DNA of 64,000 bases, taken from assembly GCA_963931165.1 (NCBI GenBank), contig OZ006985.1, positions 496,001 through 560,000 of the forward strand, given 5' to 3'. Each line of letters opens with the position of its first letter. The stretch's first letter is position 1. The notes under the pieces are model-generated. The model was not told the origin of the DNA, made no database searches, and saw only the letters and a list, made by a program, of their open reading frames with translations. The translations under genes and the position numbers were made by a program. Positions 23,321 through 32,110 of this stretch are shown here, piece after piece. The DNA is from Ornithoclostridium sp944380285. Lineage in GTDB: Bacteria; Bacillota; Clostridia; Christensenellales; UBA3700.

Positions 23321-24393
23321 TAAGATTAGCAACGGTTTTTAGTGGTATAGGGGCTCCAGAAGAAGCGTTAAAACAACTACATGAAGATTATAGAATTGTG
23401 TTTGCTTGCGATAATGGAGAACGAGAGTTAAAGGTGCCATACGAAGAGATTATTGACACCACTAAAGATATGAGTTATGAAGAACGGCTCGAATATGTAG
23501 ACAATTTATATATCAAGACAAAAAAGGAAAATTACGTAAAGAAATCTTATTTTGCCAATCACAATATTAGCGAAGATCGTTGGTATGAAGATGTTCGTTT
23601 TATAGATGGTGTAAGGTATAGAGATCAGGTAGATATTTTGGTAGGAGGAAGTCCTTGTCAAAGCTTCTCTACTTATGGAAAAAAACAAGGTTTTGAAGAC
23701 ACCCGGGGAACATTGTTTTTTTTCTATGCTAATTTGATTAAACAAATTCGTCCTAAAGTGTTTATTTATGAAAATGTTCCCGGGCTTAAAACACATGACA
23801 AGGGAAATACTTGGAAGAGAATAAAAGAGATATTTGATGAATTAGATTATGATATATTCGATGCTGAATTAAATGCATCTGATTATGGATTGCCTCAAAA
23901 CCGTTTACGCGTATTTGTTGTAGGGTTTGAAAGATGCTTAGGAGTTACGAATTATGTGTTTCCTGAAAAAATAAAGCTTCAGAAAAAATCAACTGATTAT
24001 TTATCAAAAGATATTCCTCTTTCATATTATATGGGGCAAAAAGGATTTGAATGGGTAACGCAGAGGGAAAAGCATGATGGAAGATCTCGTGTTAATCGAG
24101 ACATTATTGGTTGTCAAACAGCAAATCAACAATTTAACTGGACAGGGGATTTTAGACTTGAACCCCCTAATGATGAAATGAGATTAGATAAAAGGATTTA
24201 TGTTGGTGAATATAACGGAGTAGAGTGCGTAGCGCGAAAACTTATGCCGGAAGAATGCTTGCGGTTAATGGGATTTGAAAATTTCCATATAGTTGTAAAT
24301 GATAACAATGCATACAGACAAAGTGGAAATTCAATAGCCGTACCTGTATTAAAAGAACTTTTTAAATCTATTCTTGCAAGAAATTTATTTTAA
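23317..24393 (+). CDS. DNA (cytosine-5-)-methyltransferase
   Basis: The 358-residue enzyme shows the ordered motifs of C5 methylases: I (FSGIGAPEEAL, residues 8-18), IV with the catalytic Cys (GGSPCQSFS, about 108-116), VI (ENVPG), VIII (QNRLRVF) and X (RQSGNSIAVPV) near the end. The target-recognition region between VIII and IX is short, about 90 residues. It would methylate cytosine at a specific DNA site. It overlaps the HTH gene by four bases and is followed by a strong terminator, so it is transcribed apart from the ATPase operon downstream. AT-rich codons mark it as foreign to the host core. No restriction nuclease gene is recognisable nearby. Confidence 0.95.
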   Translation: MIRLATVFSGIGAPEEALKQLHEDYRIVFACDNGERELKVPYEEIIDTTKDMSYEERLEYVDNLYIKTKKENYVKKSYFANHNISEDRWYEDVRFIDGVRYRDQVDILVGGSPCQSFSTYGKKQGFEDTRGTLFFFYANLIKQIRPKVFIYENVPGLKTHDKGNTWKRIKEIFDELDYDIFDAELNASDYGLPQNRLRVFVVGFERCLGVTNYVFPEKIKLQKKSTDYLSKDIPLSYYMGQKGFEWVTQREKHDGRSRVNRDIIGCQTANQQFNWTGDFRLEPPNDEMRLDKRIYVGEYNGVECVARKLMPEECLRLMGFENFHIVVNDNNAYRQSGNSIAVPVLKELFKSILARNLF

Positions 24394-24400
24394 TACAAAT

Positions 24401-24434
24401 AAGCACAGGTAAAATATCTGTGCTTTTTATTTTT
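24401..24434 (+). terminator. Terminator after the DNA methyltransferase
   Basis: AAGCACAG and CTGTGCTT form an eight-base stem with a nine-base loop, followed by TTTATTTTT. Confidence 0.75.
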
Positions 24435-24494
24435 CACGCATCTAATATATTTTTTTCATATATTGCAATATATAAAAAATTATTTCTAAAACTA

Positions 24495-24523
24495 TTGACA
24501 AATATAAGCCTGTTAGATATAAT
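24495..24523 (+). promoter_or_regulatory. Promoter of the ATPase operon
   Basis: TTGACA, a 17-base spacer and TATAAT: a perfect consensus, 40 bases before the ATG of the small protein gene. Confidence 0.8.
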
Positions 24524-24563
24524 GTATTTGCAAAATAAATCCAATATTTTAAGGAGATTAAAA

Positions 24564-24782
24564 ATGGAAACTAAACGCGAAAAATTTGTAAGAGTCGTTG
24601 AGGCTCGTACAAACAAGATTATTAGCATGGTGAGATTGCTTGGCAATTGCGCTAATAAAGCGAACTATGATTATACAGAAGCAGATGTACAAAAAATATT
24701 TACTGCATTGGAAAAAGAAGTCAAATTGGCAAAGATGAAGTTTTCTGGTGCAGATGAAGGAGAAGAAACTTTTAAACTTTAA
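24564..24782 (+). CDS. Small helical protein heading the ATPase operon
   Basis: The 72-residue protein begins METKREKFVRVVEARTNKI after AAGGAG and is predicted to be helical throughout, with a conserved-looking centre RLLGNCANKANYDYTEADV and an acidic tail. I have a general memory of similar short proteins in plasmids and defence islands, but no assigned function. It is 20 bases upstream of the GHKL ATPase and shares its promoter, so it is probably an accessory or regulatory subunit. Confidence 0.7.
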   Translation: METKREKFVRVVEARTNKIISMVRLLGNCANKANYDYTEADVQKIFTALEKEVKLAKMKFSGADEGEETFKL

Positions 24783-24802
24783 TTAAATGGAGGGGAAAAT
24801 AG

Positions 24803-26713
24803 ATGAGTGAGCTCGGTTGGAGATTTCCGCTTTTAGATGGGGGAGAGGAACACGGTATTAACAATAGTGGTATTGCTACATTTAAAGGTTCGGAATTGTA
24901 TGATAATTTAGCCCGTGAAATTTGTCAAAACTCTTTGGATGCTAAGGCGCTGGATAAAGAAACAGTTGTTGTAGAATTCAACAGTTGTACTTTAAAAAAA
25001 TCACAACATACTGCTCTTGTTCAATTAGACGCTATTTTCGCTGCTTGTGAGGATTATTGGAGCGAGAAATCCGAGCCTAAACTTGAAGCTTTTCTTGATG
25101 AGGCAAAAGAAAAGTTGTCAAGAGATGAAGTAGAGTTCCTTGTTATTAGTGACTACAATACAAAGGGCTTAAGCGGTTCTCGTGTTGAAGATACACGTCA
25201 AAAGTCCGCGTGGAGGGCACTTACACATTCTAGTGGAGTTACGCAGAAAGAGCAAGGCAGCGGTGGTTCATATGGCATTGGAAAAAATGCTCCGTTTGCT
25301 TGTTCTTCGTTTAGAACTGTTTTTTACAATACATATGCTTTGAAAGACGGGGAAAAGGCATTTCAAGGAGTCGCTCGATTAATAACGCATTTTAAGGATA
25401 ACAAGGCAACGCAGGGTGTTGGTTTTTTTCAAAACACATCGAAACAATCTCCTATTTTCAGCGAGGATATTTGTTTGCTTCGAGATCAATTTGCAAGAAC
25501 TAAGTATGGAACAGATGTAATAATCGCAGGCTTTAAAAAGACATCTTCGTGGGAAGAAGATATAGAAAAGGCTGTATTAAGCAATTTTTTCGTTGCAATT
25601 ATTGACAAAAAGCTTGTCGTTAAAATAAATGGTAAAACGATTGACCATACCACGATTCAAAGTCGCCTTAAGTATTATTCTAAGTTAGAAAAAGAATCAG
25701 CCGGCTTGGACACTAAAATTACAACCATTATGGAGTTTTATTCTGCCGTGACCGACGCTGATCATATAGTCGTTTCGGGCTCTATTATGGAAGAGAATGA
25801 TGTTGTTCTCTATTTGAAAACAGACAAAGATTATAGTAAATCAATTGCGGAAATGCGTTCTATTGGAATGGTAGTACGAACTCGTCATAAACATATTTTT
25901 ACACGCTATGCTGCTGTAATGATTGTGCAAGAGGGAAAACTCAATGAATTGTTGAAAAACATTGAGCCTCCACAACACAATAATTGGGATCCAGATCTTA
26001 TTGATTCAGAGAGTAATCCCATCGAAAATAAACGGGCAAAAGATACTCGCACTAAGTTAATTCGGTGGGTAAACGACAAAATTGTCGAATGTTGTAGAAG
26101 TGATACACCTGATGAAATAGACCTTGATGTTGCCAGCGCCTATTTACCTTATGATGAAGATGATGCGGCTTTTGGGGGGGACGGTGATAATAAACAAAAT
26201 CAATCACCGGATTCCACAAATACAGTTGGTGGCGTTACTTCCACTGTTGCGCACAAACGCACAAAAAAGATAACTGCTCAAAAAGTTAAGGGATATAAGG
26301 AAAATGACTATGTCCCCGCCAATGATGCGCATGGTGGGACAGGTCATGGTCAAGGGGGAAAGCCTGATTCTAATGGCTCCGATGATGTAAAAGCTCCTAT
26401 GTCCGGTCAAACTGCAGTCAATATTCCCAAAGTGCTTACACAGCGTGTTATGCAAATGCCAGCCGCATCATCCTATCGTGTGGCTTTTATGCTTGAAAAT
26501 GATTGTCCTGTTGTTCATTTGTCATTAAAGGCAATAGGGGACGATGATACAAAGGAAGCAATCATGATTAAAGGCTATAAGATGGATAAAAACAAGTTTA
26601 CATTTAATTCAACTGTCTTAACGTTGAGAGATATAAAGGGGAATACGCCTTATGAAATTTTCTTGTATCTTGAGTATTCCGATAAAATGTGCCTTGAATT
26701 GCTAATACACTAA
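24803..26713 (+). CDS. GHKL (Hsp90/MORC-like) ATPase
   Basis: The 636-residue protein carries the Bergerat ATP-binding fold at its N-terminus: N-box REICQNSLDA (about residues 38-47), G1 box SDYNTKGL (about 115-122) and the glycine-rich lid GSGGSYGIGKNAPF (about 150-163). Middle region residues about 250-400 may be the S5-like transducer. A low-complexity linker with Gly, Asp and Asn (about 455-540) leads to a beta-rich C-terminal domain. Prokaryotic ATPases of this type occur in restriction-like conflict systems with C5 methylases. It is likely the motor or switch of this operon. The ATG has GGAGGGG. Confidence 0.85.
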   Translation: MSELGWRFPLLDGGEEHGINNSGIATFKGSELYDNLAREICQNSLDAKALDKETVVVEFNSCTLKKSQHTALVQLDAIFAACEDYWSEKSEPKLEAFLDEAKEKLSRDEVEFLVISDYNTKGLSGSRVEDTRQKSAWRALTHSSGVTQKEQGSGGSYGIGKNAPFACSSFRTVFYNTYALKDGEKAFQGVARLITHFKDNKATQGVGFFQNTSKQSPIFSEDICLLRDQFARTKYGTDVIIAGFKKTSSWEEDIEKAVLSNFFVAIIDKKLVVKINGKTIDHTTIQSRLKYYSKLEKESAGLDTKITTIMEFYSAVTDADHIVVSGSIMEENDVVLYLKTDKDYSKSIAEMRSIGMVVRTRHKHIFTRYAAVMIVQEGKLNELLKNIEPPQHNNWDPDLIDSESNPIENKRAKDTRTKLIRWVNDKIVECCRSDTPDEIDLDVASAYLPYDEDDAAFGGDGDNKQNQSPDSTNTVGGVTSTVAHKRTKKITAQKVKGYKENDYVPANDAHGGTGHGQGGKPDSNGSDDVKAPMSGQTAVNIPKVLTQRVMQMPAASSYRVAFMLENDCPVVHLSLKAIGDDDTKEAIMIKGYKMDKNKFTFNSTVLTLRDIKGNTPYEIFLYLEYSDKMCLELLIH

Positions 26714-26724
26714 GGAGGGAAGAT

Positions 26725-27621
26725 ATGAAATTTACAAACAAAAATTATCCGCATCCGGTTCTTGATGTGTCTAATAGCGACTATATCGACTCTTCTTTTG
26801 ATATAGCGCTTGATGCAGATCCTACGGTAACCGATTCATCGATACTTATTGATGTATCATATTCCTTGAAATGTGAAGGATTGAAAAAGCTTATAGAAGA
26901 GGGAAAAGTAAAAGCTGCGGTATATTTAGATTGTAGTATTGCAGAATTTCGCAGAATGGATTCTTTTCCATTCTCTGAAACGAAAATGCAGATTTCAATC
27001 AATAAAAATGATGTTAATAGGTCTATACAGTTAAGAGGTTATATTATCGCTCACGAGGTAATTTCATCTTTTGCTTTGTTGGAACACAATAAAGAGATAT
27101 TTTCTAACGTACCTTTTTCGATTAGAAAAGGAGATGTTTTGGCCATAGCTACGCATTCATATAATCTTCCGCTTGATAGTTATGATCCACTTGCTGATCG
27201 TCCGTCCATTTTTGCCATAAGAAAACAAACTGAGCGCCCTAAGGAAGAAATAGCAGCAGATTATTCCGGACAAAAAATTACAATATGGCTTAATGCCGAA
27301 ACACATGATAAGTATAGCAAACTATATGAAGCTCCCGAAACGAGAGGCTTTTTATCGTCTTTTTTGGCGGCACCTATATTGGTAGATGTTTTATATTTTA
27401 TAAGGAATATGTCCGATGAAGACAGGGTTGATTGCGAAACAAAAAAGTGGTATCAAGTAATAGATAAGCGCTTAAAAGACCTCAAGATTGACTTGACAAC
27501 TGAGGATTCTATGACAAAAATAGCAAATTTGATTCTGCCGAGATTGTTTTCAACATCTATCGAATCTATGACAGTTGTCTTTAAGACGCTTTTGAAGGGA
27601 GGGGACAAAGATGAAAATTAA
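26725..27621 (+). CDS. Operon protein of unknown function (298 aa)
   Basis: I do not recognise a named family. The N-terminal two thirds alternate short strands and helices: NYPHPVLDVSNSDYI, LIDVSYSLKCEGLKKLI, KAAVYLDCSIAEFRR and LRGYIIAHEVISSFALL. The C-terminal third is helical, including a segment FLSSFLAAPILVDVLYFI that could be buried rather than membrane-spanning. It starts 11 bases after the ATPase gene behind AAGGAGGG and overlaps the next gene by 11 bases, so it is part of the same functional unit, perhaps a recognition subunit or nuclease too divergent to see by eye. Confidence 0.75.
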   Translation: MKFTNKNYPHPVLDVSNSDYIDSSFDIALDADPTVTDSSILIDVSYSLKCEGLKKLIEEGKVKAAVYLDCSIAEFRRMDSFPFSETKMQISINKNDVNRSIQLRGYIIAHEVISSFALLEHNKEIFSNVPFSIRKGDVLAIATHSYNLPLDSYDPLADRPSIFAIRKQTERPKEEIAADYSGQKITIWLNAETHDKYSKLYEAPETRGFLSSFLAAPILVDVLYFIRNMSDEDRVDCETKKWYQVIDKRLKDLKIDLTTEDSMTKIANLILPRLFSTSIESMTVVFKTLLKGGDKDEN

Positions 27622-28363
27622 ATATTTTACAGAGTCTGCATATGCGGATTTGTTTGATTCAATAAAAGAGCACGAATCCTTATATTGTGGGGGAAGCGAT
27701 CATTGGATTAAGGAATTTTTTGGGGACAAGGTTTATGCAAAGGAATCTCGAATCGAATGTACTTTGCCAACGCTAAGTACCGAATATGACGAATATTCCA
27801 ACGTGATTACTTTGTACGAAGCATTGAAAGATAAGTTAACCCCAAAACAGGCAAGTAATGCACATTTATGGTCATATCTATCGCACTGTGAGTATTGGGA
27901 TTATACGCATAGTAGATGGGGAAAAGAAGAGATGTCTGTTCAAACGATTCAACAACGTTTCTTTTGTAATACCTTTGAGGGTAATCGTATAGGGTTTATG
28001 AGAAATGCTATTTCTCGTTTATGGTGGATGGGATATCTTTCATATCAAGAAAGTCATCCCGGCAATCCATATGAATTAACTAAACTGTTAATGTCTCATT
28101 CCGACATAAGTGCTTCAATTTTCGAGAGAAAATTATCTGCCAACAGGGATGTTACTGTCGGTATTTTGGAGGCTATGCTTGAAATTAATAATGATCCAAA
28201 GCTAAGGGATGTTGGAGTTTCAACTGCTACTGGAAGATACGAATGGAGAGAATTGTGTAAGTACATAAATCGTTACGGCGGAGTTACTTTGTTGGATGCC
28301 ATGAGTAGCGATGATATTAAAGAGTTGTCTTATAATTATATTTTAAAACAAAGAAAAGAGTGA
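27611..28363 (+). CDS. DUF6339-like protein
   Basis: The 250-residue protein resembles DUF6339: a start LFDSIKEHESLYCGG, then the hallmark ASNAHLWSYLSHCEYWDYT and SRLWWMGYLSYQ followed by PYELTKLL. The rest is helical. The function of the family is unknown; members are reported beside DNA methylases and ATPases in defence loci as far as I recall. It is the last gene of the ATPase operon, overlapping its neighbour, with GGAGGGG as Shine-Dalgarno, and a strong hairpin terminator lies 170 bases on. Confidence 0.7.
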   Translation: MKIKYFTESAYADLFDSIKEHESLYCGGSDHWIKEFFGDKVYAKESRIECTLPTLSTEYDEYSNVITLYEALKDKLTPKQASNAHLWSYLSHCEYWDYTHSRWGKEEMSVQTIQQRFFCNTFEGNRIGFMRNAISRLWWMGYLSYQESHPGNPYELTKLLMSHSDISASIFERKLSANRDVTVGILEAMLEINNDPKLRDVGVSTATGRYEWRELCKYINRYGGVTLLDAMSSDDIKELSYNYILKQRKE

Positions 28364-28533
28364 AAAAATAGATATTTTAATTTCATCACAGAAGAATGCG
28401 AAATATAAACGTATTAATGTTTAATATGTTAAAAATTTGCATCCAAAAAACTTTAGAACTATATAAAGAGCGTTTATTTTAGTAATACAAAACCGCACTT
28501 TGGCACCGTGGCATAAACTCAATAAATAACGAC

Positions 28534-28570
28534 AAGCGTATGAGTTATATGAACTCATACGCTTATTTTA
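28534..28570. terminator. Terminator of the ATPase operon
   Basis: AAGCGTATGAGTT and AACTCATACGCTT form a 13-bp perfect stem with a five-base loop, then ATTTT. The 28364-28533 stretch before it is AT-rich and shows no gene. Confidence 0.75.
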
Positions 28571-28596
28571 TGCCCATTCATTATCTCTATCAGATA

Positions 28597-28618
28597 GTGT
28601 CCATAAAATTATGTCACA
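28597..28618 (+). repeat. IS256-like terminal sequence, right of the AT-rich block
   Basis: GTGTCCATAAAA followed by TTATGTCACA. Inverted partner of 22841-22862; composition switches from AT-rich to GC-rich immediately to its right. Confidence 0.6.
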
Positions 28619-28747
28619 ACGGTATCCCAGAAACAACTTGAAGCAAGTGTCGGCGGCTTTGTCGTCTGTCAAAGCTTTTGCGGCGCACAAGGCGCCGCTT
28701 TTGATTGAAATGTATTTGCCTTTTTGACGGAACCCACTCTTTGCACA

Positions 28748-28776
28748 AAAATCAAGAACCTGTCTTGATTTTTTCA
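28748..28776 (-). terminator. Terminator of mnmE
   Basis: AAAATCAAGA and TCTTGATTTT form a 10-bp stem with loop ACCTG and flanking A/T runs on both strands, 36 bases past the mnmE stop. Confidence 0.7.
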
Positions 28777-28807
28777 ATGCTTTTTCGCTTTCTTTTGCAA
28801 AGCTCCG

Positions 28808-30142
28808 TCACTTGCCCACGCAAAATTTGGAAAAGACGCGGTCGACGATCGCTTCGTCCGCGGTCTCGCCGGTTATCTCGCCGAGGGCGGAATATGCCTG
28901 CTTGATGTCGAGCGCCGCGCACTCGATGGGCATCGCCCCGTCAAGCGCCGCCTTGGCGGAAAGCAGCGACGCCTTGGCGCGCTCGAGCGCCTCTTTGTGC
29001 CTCTCTTCGGTGATGATGTTGCCCGACGCGTCGACTTCGCCGCTTGTGACCAGGGCGGCGATCGTCGCTTTGAGCGCCTCTATCCCTTCGCCCGTCTTTG
29101 CGCTGACGTGGACCGCGCCGCCGCGCGGAGAGTGGGGAAGGTCGCTCTTGTTGAGCACGGTGACGACCTTTGCGCCGTCGGGAATATCTTTCAATATGCG
29201 CCTCTCTTCGTCGCAAAGCTCCCTCGTCGCATCCGAGACGAACAGCACGACGTCCGCGCTCTTTGCCGCGCGGTACGACCGCTCGACGCCCATCTTTTCG
29301 ACCTTGTCGTCCGTGTCGCGTATCCCGGCGGTGTCGATGAGGTTGATCGCGACGCCGTCCTTTTCGATCCTCTCTTCGAGGCTGTCGCGCGTCGTGCCGG
29401 CGATGTCGGTGACGATCGCCCTGTCCCTGCCGCAAAGCGCGTTGAGCAGCGAAGACTTGCCCACATTGGCGACGCCGACGATCGCTACGTCTATGCCGTC
29501 GCGCACCATCGCGCCCGTCCGCGCGGTGGCAAGCAATTTCTCCACATGTTCGAGTGCGTCCGCGACCGCGCCCTTTGCGTCAAAGACGCTCTCGTCTTCC
29601 ATCTCTTCGGGATAGTCGAAGCTCGCTTCGAGCGACGCGCACGCGTCGAGCAATCTGTCCGAAAACGCCTTTATCTCGTCCGCCAGCGCGCCGGTGAGCA
29701 TACGGTACGACGCTTTGAGCGCGGCTCCCGATTCGGCGTTGATCATGTCTATGACCGCCTCGGCGTCGCTGAGCGCCAGCTTGCCCGCCAAAAAAGCCCT
29801 TTTGGTAAACTCTCCCTTGTCCGCAACGCGCGCTCCGCACGCGACGCAAGCCGCCAAAACTTCGCGCGCAAGCCGCGCTCCGCCGTGGCAATGGAATTCC
29901 ACAATTTCCTCGCCCGTGTAGGTTTTGGGCGCTTTGAAGCGCACCGCAAGACACCTGTCCGCATACTCTCCGGCGTTGATCGTGCCCAAATACATCTTGC
30001 GCGGTTCGGCTTGCGAAAAGTCGCCGAGCTCGCTGCACGAAAACAGCCGCGCCGCTATCGCGAGCGCGTCGTCGCCGCTCATCCTGATGATCGCTATCGC
30101 TCCGGCTCCCGCCGGGGTCGAGATCGCCGCTATCGTCTGCAT
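28808..30142 (-). CDS. mnmE: tRNA modification GTPase MnmE
   Basis: The 444-residue protein has the N-terminal folate-binding domain (TIAAISTPAGAGAIAIIRMSG), a helical domain, an inserted G domain with GVANVGKSSLLNAL, DIAGTT, DTAGIR and NKSD, and the C-terminal CVGK whose Cys is essential. With MnmG it builds the cmnm5 group on U34 of certain tRNAs. It has GGAGG before the ATG. Unusually, it is divergent from mnmG instead of heading a mnmE-mnmG-rsmG operon. Confidence 0.97.
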   Translation of the reverse strand: MQTIAAISTPAGAGAIAIIRMSGDDALAIAARLFSCSELGDFSQAEPRKMYLGTINAGEYADRCLAVRFKAPKTYTGEEIVEFHCHGGARLAREVLAACVACGARVADKGEFTKRAFLAGKLALSDAEAVIDMINAESGAALKASYRMLTGALADEIKAFSDRLLDACASLEASFDYPEEMEDESVFDAKGAVADALEHVEKLLATARTGAMVRDGIDVAIVGVANVGKSSLLNALCGRDRAIVTDIAGTTRDSLEERIEKDGVAINLIDTAGIRDTDDKVEKMGVERSYRAAKSADVVLFVSDATRELCDEERRILKDIPDGAKVVTVLNKSDLPHSPRGGAVHVSAKTGEGIEALKATIAALVTSGEVDASGNIITEERHKEALERAKASLLSAKAALDGAMPIECAALDIKQAYSALGEITGETADEAIVDRVFSKFCVGK

Positions 30143-30157
30143 ATTGCCTCCGACGAT

Positions 30158-30186
30158 ATTTTAGCACATACGCGCGCTCTTTGCAA
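30158..30186 (-). promoter_or_regulatory. Promoter of mnmE
   Basis: Leftward TTGCAA (30186-30181), 17 bases, TAAAAT (30163-30158). Confidence 0.55.
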
Positions 30187-30200
30187 TTGCGCGCACGCAT

Positions 30201-30229
30201 TTGCGCGCGGCGAGCCTTTGTGCTATAAT
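30201..30229 (+). promoter_or_regulatory. Promoter of mnmG-rsmG
   Basis: TTGCGC, a 17-base spacer and TATAAT with an extended TGC just before the -10. It lies back to back with the mnmE promoter. Confidence 0.6.
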
Positions 30230-30247
30230 ATACGGACGGAGATGACA

Positions 30248-32110
30248 ATGCAAAAGTTCGACGCAATTTATGACGCGATAGTTATCGGTGCGGGACACGC
30301 CGGAGTTGAGGCGTGCCTCGCCCTCGCGCGCACCGGACACAAGACCCTCGTCGTCACGCTGTCGCTGGACGCGATCGCCTTTATGGCGTGCAATCCCGCG
30401 ATCGGCGGCACCGCCAAGGGTCACCTCGTCCGCGAGATCGACGCGCTCGGCGGTCAAATGGGCATCGCCGCCGACGCCAATCTTTTGCAGATCCGCATGC
30501 TCAACACCGGCAAGGGCGCGGCGGTGCGCTCGCTGAGAGGGCAGGCGGACAAAGCCAAATACCACGGCTATATGAAGTCCGTGCTCGAAAGACAGCCCGG
30601 GCTTGACATCCTGCAAAGCGAAGTCACCGACATTTTGACCGAAGACGGAGCGGTCTGCGGCGTCAAGACCGCGCAGGGACAGACTTTCGGCTGCCGCGGC
30701 GTCGTCGTCGCGACGGGCGTCTATCTCAACGCCGAGATCATCATCGGCAGCTTCCGCCAAAGCGTGGGTCCCAACGGATTTTGCCGCGCGACGGGGCTGA
30801 CTTCGTCGCTGCTCGCGCTCGGACTCCCGACCCGCCGCTTCAAGACGGGCACGCCGGCGCGTATCGACGGCAAGACGGTGGATTTTGAAAAAATGACCGT
30901 CCAGAACGGAGACGAAGAACTCTATCCTTTCTCCTTCATGACCGACGGCTTCGTCCCCAACAAGCGCCCGTGCTACCTCACCTATACCACCCAAAAGACA
31001 AAGGACATCATCCTCGCCAATCTCGACCGCTCTCCGCTGTTCAACGGCTCGATCAAGAGCGTCGGACCGCGCTATTGCCCGTCCATCGAGGACAAGGTCG
31101 TCCGCTTCGCCGACAAGGAACGCCACCAGATCTTCATCGAACCCGAATGCGCTGACACCGACGAACTCTATGTTCAAGGCATGAGCAGCTCGCTGCCCGT
31201 GGACGTGCAGCTCGAGATGTACCACTCGGTCATAGGCTTGGAAAATTGCAAGATCATGCGCTTCGCCTATGCGATCGAATATGACTGCATAGACCCCACC
31301 GCGCTCTTGCCGTCGCTCCAAACAAAGGCGGTCAAGGGGCTGTTCCTCGCAGGGCAGATCAACGGCAGCAGCGGCTATGAAGAGGCGGCGGCGCAGGGTA
31401 TAATCGCCGGCATCAATTGCGCGAGACATCTCGACGGCAAACCGCCCGTCGTGCTCCCCCGCGACAGCTCGTATATCGGCGTGCTCATCGACGACCTCGT
31501 CACCAAGGGCACAAACGAACCCTACCGCATGATGACCGCGAGGGCGGAGCATCGCCTGCATTTGAGACAGGAAAACGCGGACGAGAGGCTCACCCCGATC
31601 GGGCGCGAAGTCGGTCTCGTCACAGACGAGAGATATGAGCGCTTCGTCGCCAAGCTGAGAGAGCTGGACGACATCCGCGCCGCGCTCGACGAAAAGGCGC
31701 AAGCCGGCGACGTCGTCGCCTACCTCAAACATATCGGCGCGGAAGGCGGCGGTGGCGGATGCAGATACGGCGAGTTGCTCAAACGCGCCGAGGCGGACGC
31801 CAAATCGCTCAAAGAGTTCTTCCCGCGCTTTGCAAACTTTTCGCTCCGCAACCTCGAAGAGGCGGCGACCGAAGTTAAGTACGCCGGATATTTGGACAAG
31901 CAAAAATCCTTTGCCGAAAAGATGAAAAAATTGGACGAAAAACCGCTCGACCCGTCCATCGACTATGCCTCGATCGGCGGCTTGCGAATAGAGGCGCGCC
32001 AAAAATTGGACAAGATCAAACCGCTGACGCTGGGACAGGCGGCGCGCATTTCGGGCGTTTCGCCCGCGGATATCACCGTGCTCATGGTGTGGCTGGCGAG
32101 GAACAAATGA
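30248..32110 (+). CDS. mnmG: tRNA uridine-5-carboxymethylaminomethyl enzyme MnmG
   Basis: Starting at the ATG 30248, correctly spaced from GGAG, gives 620 residues. The FAD-binding motif VIGAGHAGVEACLALARTG starts near residue 12, NPAIGGTAKGHLVREID follows, and the C-terminal domain ends SGVSPADITVLMVWL. MnmG is the FAD/NADH partner of MnmE. Its stop overlaps the rsmG start. Confidence 0.97.
   Translation: MQKFDAIYDAIVIGAGHAGVEACLALARTGHKTLVVTLSLDAIAFMACNPAIGGTAKGHLVREIDALGGQMGIAADANLLQIRMLNTGKGAAVRSLRGQADKAKYHGYMKSVLERQPGLDILQSEVTDILTEDGAVCGVKTAQGQTFGCRGVVVATGVYLNAEIIIGSFRQSVGPNGFCRATGLTSSLLALGLPTRRFKTGTPARIDGKTVDFEKMTVQNGDEELYPFSFMTDGFVPNKRPCYLTYTTQKTKDIILANLDRSPLFNGSIKSVGPRYCPSIEDKVVRFADKERHQIFIEPECADTDELYVQGMSSSLPVDVQLEMYHSVIGLENCKIMRFAYAIEYDCIDPTALLPSLQTKAVKGLFLAGQINGSSGYEEAAAQGIIAGINCARHLDGKPPVVLPRDSSYIGVLIDDLVTKGTNEPYRMMTARAEHRLHLRQENADERLTPIGREVGLVTDERYERFVAKLRELDDIRAALDEKAQAGDVVAYLKHIGAEGGGGGCRYGELLKRAEADAKSLKEFFPRFANFSLRNLEEAATEVKYAGYLDKQKSFAEKMKKLDEKPLDPSIDYASIGGLRIEARQKLDKIKPLTLGQAARISGVSPADITVLMVWLARNK

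Noticed and set aside
22841..28618. Classic type II restriction-modification system
   Set aside because: The methylase is clear but no protein shows a restriction-nuclease motif, and an ATPase operon follows, so I did not call it RM.
22841..28618. Known Z1/MORC-type or DISARM/BREX system
   Set aside because: No Z1, Vsr, PLD, helicase or PglZ-like protein is present.
28568..28777. 69-codon minus-strand frame right of the IS-like end
   Set aside because: Its start is inside the mnmE terminator hairpin and it has no ribosome site; probably non-coding.
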